12,069 bases of DNA from CAZPRY01 sp964589175 (GTDB lineage Bacteria; Fidelibacterota; UBA2242): positions 1 to 12,069 of the forward strand of contig CAZPRY010000082.1 in assembly GCA_964589175.1 (NCBI GenBank). The letters run 5' to 3'. This document shows positions 6,581 through 12,069 of this stretch, one piece after another. Below the pieces are notes generated by a model that was given only the letters and a program-made list of their open reading frames with translations, was not told the DNA's origin and searched no databases. Each line of letters begins with the position of its first letter. The first letter of the stretch is position 1. Made by a program: the position numbers and the translations under genes.

Positions 6581-8866
6581 ATGAGAAAATATTGGATTGG
6601 CGTATCACTGCTCTCTTTTCTTATCTCACTGTCTACAGGCTGCAGTGATTCGGAAAAATCGTTCACAAAATTAGATGATTTGGAGAACGCTACAATTGGT
6701 GCGATGATCGGTTCCACCGGCGAGCAACTGGCGAAAAACAGGTTTCCCGATGCACATGTGAAAAGTTTCGATGATATCATGGATGCTATCATAGCAATCA
6801 AATCGAATCGGCTGGATGCGGTGATTACCAGTTTCACGATGGCAATGAATGTCTGCAAGCGGAATCCCGACCTGACGACTTTATCCGAACCGGTAGCGTA
6901 CGAAAATACGAGTATCGCGGTCGCAAAAGAGAATGGTAAATTGCTGGCGGCTGTGGATGAAATTATTACCGAATTACGGAACGATGGCACGCTGCAAAAT
7001 ATGCAGGGACGCTGGTTCAGGACGGATTTGCTTCCCTATGAAATCGTGGATATACCGCTGTCCGAAACCGGCGAAATATTAAAAATCGGGACCAGCGCAA
7101 CCCGCGAGCCTTTCTGCTTTATCGACGAAAATCGAAACGTAACGGGTCATGACGGCGAATTGGCCCTGAGAATCGGGGCCAAACTGGGCCGGCCTGTTGA
7201 ATTTTTCGATATGAAATTCGCCGCTCTGATCTCCGCGCTGCAGTCCAGAAAAATCGATATGATTGTTGCCGGAATGACAGCCACCGAAGAACGGAGCAAA
7301 TCGGTTGATTTTTCCCAGTCCTATTTCAAAAACTCCCAGGTCATTCTTGTTAAAAGAATCGCCGCAAATAAGGTGCAGGATCCGGGAGCAAATGATGCCC
7401 TGCAGATGAAGGTGCTCGACGATATTGCCGATAAATCGGTCGGTGTGTATGCCGGAACAATTCACGATACCTTTGTCGAGGACAATTATCCCGGGGCCGA
7501 TATCCATAGATTTAACAGCCCGGCGGATATCATTCTATCATTGAAAATGGGTAAAATTGACGCCGCTTTTATGGATCTGGTTTCCTCCAGAGTAATGTTG
7601 AAATCCAATCCCGAAATCGGGATATTGTCAGAAGATGCGCTGACTCTGCCGGTGGCGGTCGGATTCAATTATAACAATCCCGAATTACGCAGCAGGTTTA
7701 ATGACTATCTGAAAGAAATTAAAACGGACGGTACATACGATAGCATGATTCAGCGCTGGTTTGTGGACGATCCGGAAACGGCCGTGATGCCTGAGTTCGA
7801 ATTTGATAAAAACGCTCCGGAAATTACGCTTGCGGTATCGGTCGGAGATTTGCCGAATTCCGCTGTTGTAAACGGGAAACATGTGGGATTCGACGTTGAA
7901 CTGGTGGAAGGCTTTGCCGCCCGCAAAGGATATAATTTAAAGATCAGCATTATCGAATTTCCGTCGCTGATCGCTGCACTGTCATCCGGTAAGGCGGATA
8001 TCATTGCCGATGGAATGGCCGTCACCGCAGAGCGGCAAAAACGGGTCGCTTTTTCGGATAGTTATAATATGTTCAAGACGGCTGTTCTGGTCCTGAACAA
8101 AAATCTTTATCAGGCCGAAGCTACGGAGCCGGCCGAACAGGAATCCTCACAAGAGGCATCGATTGTGAAGAACACTGTTTTCCGGAATATTGCCGAAAGC
8201 TTTCACAGTAACATTATCCAGGAAAACCGTTATCTGCTGATTATTGACGGTCTGAAAACTACCGTGCTCATTTCAATCCTGGCGACTTTATTCGGTACAC
8301 TGCTCGGCGGAATAATTTGTTTTATGAGGATGTCACGCAATAAAATCTTGTTGTTGATCTCCAAAATTTATATCTCAATTTTACGGGGCACGCCGGTGCT
8401 CGTCGTCCTGATGATCATATTTTATGTGGTCTTTGCTTCGGTCGATATCGATCCGGTGCTGGTGGCGGTCATTGCCTTCGGGCTGAACTTCGCCGCCTAT
8501 GTCTCCGAAATGTTCCGGACCGGGATCGAAGGAGTGGACAGAGGTCAGACCGAAGCCGGAATTGCCATCGGATTTACCCGCGTAAAAACGTTCATCTATA
8601 TCGTTTTACCGCAGGCGGTCAGACGCATCCTGCCGGTGTATAAAGGCGAAATGATCTCGCTGGTGAAAATGACTTCCATTGTCGGTTACATCGCCGTGCA
8701 GGATTTGACCAAGGCCAGCGACATCATCCGCAGCCGCACTTTCGACGCCTTCTTCCCCCTGATCATGGTGGCCGTACTCTACTTCCTGATCTCCTGGCTG
8801 CTGATGTTCCTGCTGGGATATATTGAGCGAAAAAGCAACCCAAAACCGAAAACGAACCGGGTTTAA
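6581..8866 (+). CDS. Lipoprotein with two swapped-half binding domains fused to a HisM/GlnP-type permease
   Basis: This is a single 761-residue chain. A longer open frame from 6479 overlaps the upstream gene, but AGGA six bases before the ATG at 6581 and the signal peptide ending at lipobox STGC (Cys21) mark the true start. Order of parts: C-half 1 (28-146), N-half 1 (165-258), C-half 2 (277-394), N-half 2 (413-506), an acidic Glu/Gln-rich linker (510-527), then a transmembrane domain (about 550-748) with the EAA loop EAGIAIGFTRVKTFIYIVLPQA (658-679). R238, R485 and D332 occupy the usual solute-contact positions, but C-half 1 has S84 where Asp is expected. The permease half should homodimerise in the inner membrane and pair with the ATPase encoded four bases downstream. 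Fusions of binding domain to permease are known in this family; a lipobox plus two swapped units in one chain is unusual. Polar amino acids are the likely substrates. Confidence 0.85.
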   Translation: MRKYWIGVSLLSFLISLSTGCSDSEKSFTKLDDLENATIGAMIGSTGEQLAKNRFPDAHVKSFDDIMDAIIAIKSNRLDAVITSFTMAMNVCKRNPDLTTLSEPVAYENTSIAVAKENGKLLAAVDEIITELRNDGTLQNMQGRWFRTDLLPYEIVDIPLSETGEILKIGTSATREPFCFIDENRNVTGHDGELALRIGAKLGRPVEFFDMKFAALISALQSRKIDMIVAGMTATEERSKSVDFSQSYFKNSQVILVKRIAANKVQDPGANDALQMKVLDDIADKSVGVYAGTIHDTFVEDNYPGADIHRFNSPADIILSLKMGKIDAAFMDLVSSRVMLKSNPEIGILSEDALTLPVAVGFNYNNPELRSRFNDYLKEIKTDGTYDSMIQRWFVDDPETAVMPEFEFDKNAPEITLAVSVGDLPNSAVVNGKHVGFDVELVEGFAARKGYNLKISIIEFPSLIAALSSGKADIIADGMAVTAERQKRVAFSDSYNMFKTAVLVLNKNLYQAEATEPAEQESSQEASIVKNTVFRNIAESFHSNIIQENRYLLIIDGLKTTVLISILATLFGTLLGGIICFMRMSRNKILLLISKIYISILRGTPVLVVLMIIFYVVFASVDIDPVLVAVIAFGLNFAAYVSEMFRTGIEGVDRGQTEAGIAIGFTRVKTFIYIVLPQAVRRILPVYKGEMISLVKMTSIVGYIAVQDLTKASDIIRSRTFDAFFPLIMVAVLYFLISWLLMFLLGYIERKSNPKPKTNRV

Positions 8867-8870
8867 GGAT

Positions 8871-9959
8871 ATGATAACTGTTCAACATCTAGAGAAAAAA
8901 TTCGATCAGATCACGGTTTTAAAAGATATAAATGCCGAGATCAGCAAAGGCGAAGTCATCGCGATTATCGGGCCTTCCGGAACCGGCAAGAGCACCTTTC
9001 TACGCTGCCTGAATTTACTGGAAACTCCGACCGGCGGAAAAATATTCATCGATGATGTCGATATTCTGGATAAGAACACCGATGTCCCGAAAATGCGTCA
9101 GAAAATGGGGATGGTTTTCCAGTCGTTTAATCTATTCCATCATCTGTCAGTGCTTGAAAATTTGACCATCGGACCGGTCAAACTGCTCGGAATCGCCAAA
9201 GAAGCCGCCGCAACCAGGGCCATGGAACTGCTGAAGATGGTCGGACTGGCCGAGAAAGCCGACAGCTTCGCCGATGAACTATCCGGCGGGCAGAAACAGC
9301 GAGTCGCCATTGCCCGCTGCCTGTCCATGGATCCGGAAATCATCCTCTTCGACGAACCGACCTCAGCCCTCGATCCGACCATGGTCAGTGAGGTGCTCGC
9401 CGTTATCCGGCGCCTGGCGCGGGAAGGGATGACGATGGCGATCGTGACCCACGAAATGGATTTTGCCCGCGATGTTGCCAATCGTGTTTTGTACATGGAT
9501 GAGGGCCTCATTTACGAGGATGGTCCGCCCGAACAAATTTTCGAAAATCCGCAGAAGGGAAAAACCAAGGCCTTCATCAACCGGGTGCGCAGTTTTAACT
9601 ACCGGATCGACAGCCCAAACTACGATCTGTATAAGATGAACGCCGAGATTGAGCTGTTTTGCGAGAAGCATGTTTTCTCAAAAAACCTGATCAGCGACAT
9701 TTTGCTGATTGTTGAGGAACTGCTGGTATTATATCAATCTCAAGCGGAACAGATGGATGTTCAGCTCAGGATCGCCTATTCGGAAAAACAGGACAGCGTT
9801 GAAATCATTTTCGAAAGCAGCGGTCAGGAAGGCAATATCATCGAAAAAGCCGACCCCGACGACCTGGGCGTGATGATCATCCAAAACAAGGCTGAGAAGA
9901 TCGAATATATAAACATCGGCGGCAGGAATATTTTGAATATGTTTATAAAATCGGAATAA
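8871..9959 (+). CDS. Amino-acid ABC transporter ATPase (GlnQ-like) with C-terminal HATPase-like extension
   Basis: This 362-residue protein has a complete ATPase core: Walker A GPSGTGKST (34-42), Q-loop Q84, signature LSGGQ (137-141), Walker B ILFDEP (158-163), D-loop SALD and switch His H194. The core ends near 240 as in GlnQ/HisP. About 120 further residues follow: the helix LISDILLIVEELLVLY (273-288) recalls the N-box helix of RsbW-type ATPases but lacks its Asn, and DPDDLGVMIIQNKAEKIEY (328-346) with GGRNILNMFIK (350-360) recalls the GLG box and last strand. I infer a degenerate, perhaps regulatory, HATPase_c-like domain. The start at 8871 matches GlnQ N-termini, though its AAGGA is only one base away; a TTG at 8823 would add 16 residues overlapping the permease gene. 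It should energise the upstream fused permease. Confidence 0.88.
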   Translation: MITVQHLEKKFDQITVLKDINAEISKGEVIAIIGPSGTGKSTFLRCLNLLETPTGGKIFIDDVDILDKNTDVPKMRQKMGMVFQSFNLFHHLSVLENLTIGPVKLLGIAKEAAATRAMELLKMVGLAEKADSFADELSGGQKQRVAIARCLSMDPEIILFDEPTSALDPTMVSEVLAVIRRLAREGMTMAIVTHEMDFARDVANRVLYMDEGLIYEDGPPEQIFENPQKGKTKAFINRVRSFNYRIDSPNYDLYKMNAEIELFCEKHVFSKNLISDILLIVEELLVLYQSQAEQMDVQLRIAYSEKQDSVEIIFESSGQEGNIIEKADPDDLGVMIIQNKAEKIEYINIGGRNILNMFIKSE

Positions 9960-9963
9960 TCGC

Positions 9964-10022
9964 AGCCGGGTGAACGGAGTACGACGTTTACCTCTTTCCT
10001 CCGGATTTTGCCCGGGCTTTTT
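9964..10022 (+). terminator. Probable intrinsic terminator of the amino-acid ABC operon
   Basis: Five bases after the ATPase stop, AGCCGGG (9964-9970) pairs with CCCGGGCT (10011-10018, one extra G), and CGGAG (9975-9979) pairs with CTCCG (9999-10003) inside it. A T-run (10018-10022) follows. The stem is imperfect, but the GC arms followed by T5 fit a rho-independent terminator. Confidence 0.6.
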
Positions 10023-10047
10023 CACGGTTGGCGGTAAAGTATAAATC

Positions 10048-10089
10048 GAAACCAATTTAAGAGAGGCGTAGCCGAACTAAATTGGTTTC
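10048..10089. repeat. Perfect 12 bp inverted repeat with nested hairpin between convergent genes
   Basis: GAAACCAATTTA (10048-10059) is the exact reverse complement of TAAATTGGTTTC (10078-10089), and the 18-base loop contains GGC-GTA-GCC. It lies between the ATPase gene (plus) and the TPR gene (minus) and could end transcription from the right side. There is no clean T-run on either strand, so a mobile palindromic repeat is equally plausible. Confidence 0.6.
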
Positions 10090-10161
10090 ATGGTTTTTCG
10101 TGTAAACGATTGGAATTGAGGGCGCGGAATCGGATTGATTCATTGGATCGGAACGAAGTTC

Positions 10162-10989
10162 CTAATCTGTGAAGCGTTCCGCCTGCCGCTGTTTAAGCAG
10201 TGCCAGGAACTCCTCGTTCCGGGGCAGTTCGATCGAGCGGCGATTGATTTCTTTGCGGGCGGCCAGAATGACTTCGAAGCGGTAGTCTTCGTCGAAGATC
10301 AGAATCTTGAACAGGCCGCGATCCGTCCTGCTGCGCATGTCGGCTTCGAGTTCCCTTATCTTCAGGCCGATTTCGGTGATCTTGCTGCAGCGCTGACAGG
10401 CGAAGCGCCGGGTGAACTTATCGGTTTCCGAGAGTATCTGTACGGCGCCGCAATACGGACATCCCAATTCATCGGGAAGCCCTTCATCGGTCAGACTCTG
10501 TTGCAAGCGCAGGGCAATGTCGTGAATATTTTTATCCCGGTTCTTTTCGATTTCTTCGACTGAGACCTTGCCCTCTTCGGCCAGGGTATAGGCTTGGCAG
10601 CGACGGTGGGTGTTCACCTGTACCCGGTAAAAGGTGCATACTCCGATATCTTCGTTCACAATCGCACCCCGATGAAAGTAATCGCATTCGCCGCAGCGAT
10701 CGGGGATCGATTCGGGTATTTCGTAGCGGATTTCCGATTCGACCTTTTCGAGCTCTTCGATGAGTTCGTCGCAGTCCAGTTCGGATATCCGGTTGACGAG
10801 CTGCCAGCTCAGGTTGTAGCGTTTCAGCTCAAAATAGACCAGCGCCAGGTTGTACATGGTTTCTTCAGAGGAGGGATCGAATTCCAGTGAAGCGAGGAAT
10901 TTTTGCTCGGCCTCTTCAAATTTCTCCTGCTCGTAAAGTTCGAGTCCCTCCTCGAACAGCATTTCCGACGGGTCAGCTTCGTATTCCAT
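10162..10989 (-). CDS. TPR protein with two four-cysteine (zinc-ribbon-like) clusters
   Basis: This is a 275-residue soluble, acidic protein. The start at 10989 is chosen because GGAG stands nine bases upstream, whereas the ATG at 11004 (five residues longer) has none. Residues 10-71 form about two tetratricopeptide-like repeats (FEEGLELYEQEKFEEAEQKF..ALEFDP-type pattern, then MYNLALVYFELKRYNLSWQLV). A first cluster is C99-x2-C102-x15-C118-x12-C131, starting RCGECDYF. A second is C177-x2-C180 (CPYCG) with C198-x2-C201 (CQRC), a typical zinc ribbon. The C-terminal 60 residues are helical and charged. No signal peptide is present, so it is cytosolic. I do not recognise a named family; protein-protein or nucleic-acid binding with structural zinc is the fair guess. 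It lies 96 bp downstream of the DinB-like gene on the same strand. Confidence 0.7.
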   Translation of the reverse strand: MEYEADPSEMLFEEGLELYEQEKFEEAEQKFLASLEFDPSSEETMYNLALVYFELKRYNLSWQLVNRISELDCDELIEELEKVESEIRYEIPESIPDRCGECDYFHRGAIVNEDIGVCTFYRVQVNTHRRCQAYTLAEEGKVSVEEIEKNRDKNIHDIALRLQQSLTDEGLPDELGCPYCGAVQILSETDKFTRRFACQRCSKITEIGLKIRELEADMRSRTDRGLFKILIFDEDYRFEVILAARKEINRRSIELPRNEEFLALLKQRQAERFTD

Positions 10990-10998
10990 GAATGCTAT

Positions 10999-11002
10999 CT
11001 CC
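10999..11002 (-). promoter_or_regulatory. Ribosome binding site deciding the TPR gene start
   Basis: GGAG on the minus strand, nine bases before the ATG at 10989. It overlaps the alternative first ATG (11004-11002), making that longer start unlikely. Confidence 0.55.
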
Positions 11003-11085
11003 ATGCTAAAATCACAGAAAACCGGGTAAATTTAACGTTTCCCGGGAAGCTATCCACACGAAAGTGCAAGCATGGAAGATTAAAA

Positions 11086-11568
11086 CTATGCGTTATTTAT
11101 CAGCTCGGCGATTTCACGTAGATGCAGTTCGAAATGTCGAAGATAATCGAGTATCATGGCTTTCAGTGACACGTTCTTGTTTAAGGCTGTAATCCATTCG
11201 TGATCCAATTTCTCAACATTCACATTCTTCATCACATGCACGATATGAAGATTGGAATATTTCCACAATTGCACCAGGTTTTCCCATTTTTCTGCTTGGT
11301 AATTTTGAATGGCAATCCACCTGTCATTATTCCCAAGATTGGCGTAATCCGGGTAAACCAGCGGACTCGGCTGATATTGTAAATGAACAATCCGATGGGT
11401 ATTATTCGAAGCGGAATCGATCAGGTGGCCGACAATCTGTTTGATGGTCCGATGCTTACTATTTTTTCTTTCCGTAATTACATCATTCGGAAGTCCTGAT
11501 AGTTTGGGCTCCCATTCATCGACCAGGGCGACTATTCCCCGGGCAATCGGTTCAAATTCTTTTATCAT
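11086..11568 (-). CDS. DinB-superfamily protein
   Basis: This 160-residue cytosolic four-helix protein belongs to the DinB/YfiT-like metalloenzyme superfamily. The expected metal-binding triad is visible: H48 in IVGHLIDSASNN, and H145 and H149 in LRHFELHLREI near the C-terminus. The stretch HLIDSASNNTHR followed by WIAIQNYQAEKWENLVQLW is characteristic of one widespread subfamily. The start at 11568 is preceded by GGAG five bases upstream; a longer frame from 11619 would add 17 residues that derive from the neighbouring repeat-like region and is rejected. Members are thiol-dependent transferases or of unknown role, many with low-molecular-weight thiols; the substrate here is unknown. The TPR gene follows in the same direction. 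Confidence 0.85.
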   Translation of the reverse strand: MIKEFEPIARGIVALVDEWEPKLSGLPNDVITERKNSKHRTIKQIVGHLIDSASNNTHRIVHLQYQPSPLVYPDYANLGNNDRWIAIQNYQAEKWENLVQLWKYSNLHIVHVMKNVNVEKLDHEWITALNKNVSLKAMILDYLRHFELHLREIAELINNA

Positions 11569-11573
11569 ATCGT

Positions 11574-11577
11574 CTCC
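11574..11577 (-). promoter_or_regulatory. Ribosome binding site deciding the DinB-like start
   Basis: GGAG on the minus strand, five bases from the ATG at 11568. The longer start at 11619 has no such site. Confidence 0.6.
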
Positions 11578-11589
11578 AATGTATTGTTT

Positions 11590-11860
11590 TACGCCCCGGC
11601 TTTCGGATAGAATTTCCATAACATTCTGAAAGGAAAAATGCCACTTTTCTTCGTCCTATTTCCATAAGGAGCGTATTTGTTTGCTCTCAAAAATTTTAAT
11701 CGAGAGAATTCCTCGAAGCTTGCTTCGGGGAGGTTCATTTCCGGAAATAAAAACCAATAGATAACGAACATTATCTCAACAAAAATGAAGAAAACCTTGC
11801 GAAGGTTTTCCTGCTTCGTAGTATGCCGCAGGACAAGCGAAACCTTCGCAAGGTTCAACA
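11590..11860. repeat. Probable dispersed intergenic repeat with several hairpins
   Basis: This non-coding stretch of about 270 bp lies between the hcp stop and the DinB-like gene. It contains a hairpin around GAAGC-TT-GCTTC (11715-11726, stem extended to about 11710-11731) and the palindromes AAAACCTT-GCG-AAGGTTTT (11791-11809) and AACCTT-CGC-AAGGTT (11841-11855). An 89-codon frame crosses all of these on the minus strand with no family signal and is not accepted as a gene. No second copy is in the window, so its repeat nature is inferred from the palindromes and my impression of similar sequences elsewhere. Confidence 0.45.
11791..11855 (-). terminator. Nested palindrome downstream of hcp, possible terminator
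   Basis: AACCTTGCGAAGGTTTTC (11793-11810) pairs with GAAACCTTCGCAAGGTT (11839-11855) with one bulged base, and CCTGC/GCAGG (11810-11814 with 11828-11832) extends the stem inward. Each arm can alternatively fold on itself. It starts 15 bases past the hcp stop. On the minus strand a T-rich stretch follows, so it could terminate hcp transcription. Confidence 0.5.
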
Positions 11861-11869
11861 GTGAATCGA

Positions 11870-12069
11870 TTAATTACCCGCCATCATGGCTGACACATCA
11901 GCTTTGACGTCGCCGGTGGCTTTAATGTTAAAATTCTCAACGAGAACATTAGCCACGTTAGGTGACAGGAAACCGGGCAGCGTGGGCCCGAGCCGGATAC
12001 CTTTGACACCCAGAAAGAGAAGCGCTAGAAGAACCGCCACGGCTTTCTGCTCATACCACGCGATATCGA
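11870..12069 (-). CDS. hcp: Hybrid cluster protein (hydroxylamine reductase), C-terminal end, partial
   Basis: The last 65 codons of a gene run in from beyond the right edge; the stop TAA is at 11870-11872. The frame reads WYEQKAVAVLLALLFLG, then GIRLGPTLPGFLSPNVANVL and VENFNIKATGDV, which is the well-conserved C-terminus of the hybrid cluster protein (Hcp/prismane). The Glu of WYEQK (codon 12050-12052) lies about 60 residues from the end and probably corresponds to the hybrid-cluster ligand Glu494 of Desulfovibrio Hcp. Hcp is a cytosolic iron-sulfur-oxo enzyme linked to nitric oxide and hydroxylamine reduction, typical of anaerobic or facultative metabolism. Its other cluster ligands lie outside the window. 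The tail is slightly longer than in some homologues (VSAMMAGN). Confidence 0.9.
   Translation of the reverse strand, partial: DIAWYEQKAVAVLLALLFLGVKGIRLGPTLPGFLSPNVANVLVENFNIKATGDVKADVSAMMAGN

Noticed and set aside
6490..6990. Long minus-strand open frames opposite the ABC operon (for example 6490-6990 and 7079-7507)
   Set aside because: They are antisense to clearly coding domains and have no family motifs of their own.
10135..10563. Plus-strand open frames opposite the TPR gene (10135-10563, 10594-10890)
   Set aside because: They are mirror frames of a convincing TPR/zinc-ribbon gene and show only composition-driven Phe/Ala-rich sequence.
11569..11619. Upstream extension of the DinB-like gene
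   Set aside because: The 17 extra residues have no counterpart in the DinB fold, and the internal ATG at 11568 has a good ribosome binding site.
11589..11858. 89-codon open frame on the minus strand between hcp and the DinB-like gene
   Set aside because: It runs through several palindromes, shows no recognisable domain or good ribosome binding site, and looks like a by-product of the repeat-like sequence.
1..12069. CRISPR arrays, tRNA or rRNA genes, transposase genes
   Set aside because: No regularly spaced repeats, no cloverleaf or rRNA-like sequence and no transposase or integrase motifs were seen on either strand.

Overview
The window is from a diderm bacterium of moderate GC. Evidence for an outer membrane is an outer-membrane-type beta-barrel protein and two lipoprotein signal peptides. 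Most genes have clear Shine-Dalgarno sequences (AGGAG/GGAG), which argues against typical Bacteroidia. Together with the dispersed intergenic repeats, this would fit a less-studied diderm phylum (for example the Calditrichota/KSB1/Marinimicrobia area), but I cannot assign the lineage from the sequence alone.

Left block (1-5430, all minus strand). A probable metal-uptake operon reads leftward from a TTGACA-type promoter near 5417: a small anchored His/Cys protein, an outer-membrane beta-barrel protein, a ZnuA/TroA-type metal-binding protein and two different ABC-3 family permeases. No ATPase gene accompanies them. Behind the second permease is an LCMT/PPM-type SAM-dependent methyltransferase, ending at a strong hairpin (62-100). 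A direct repeat (1-56 and 5480-5535, 53 of 56 bases identical) brackets the block.

Middle block (5437-10022, genes on plus strand). After a roughly 250 bp repeat element rich in short palindromes comes a three-gene amino-acid-type (HAAT/PAAT family) ABC uptake operon with unusual architecture. Gene 1 is a lipoprotein in which the two halves of an SBP_bac_3 fold occur in swapped order (C-half, then N-half). Gene 2 carries two more such swapped units behind its own lipobox, fused to a HisM/GlnP-type permease domain. Gene 3 is a GlnQ-type ATPase extended by about 120 residues that resemble a degenerate HATPase (RsbW-like) domain. A hairpin plus T-run terminates the operon. The recognisable solute contacts (Arg of the N-half, Asp of the C-half) are kept in three N-halves and two of the three C-halves; one C-half has Ser in place of Asp.

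Right block (10048-12069, minus strand). A perfect 12 bp inverted repeat lies between convergent genes. Then come a TPR protein with two four-cysteine clusters, a DinB-superfamily protein, a second repeat-like region with several nested hairpins, and the C-terminal 65 codons of a hybrid cluster protein (hcp) running off the right edge.
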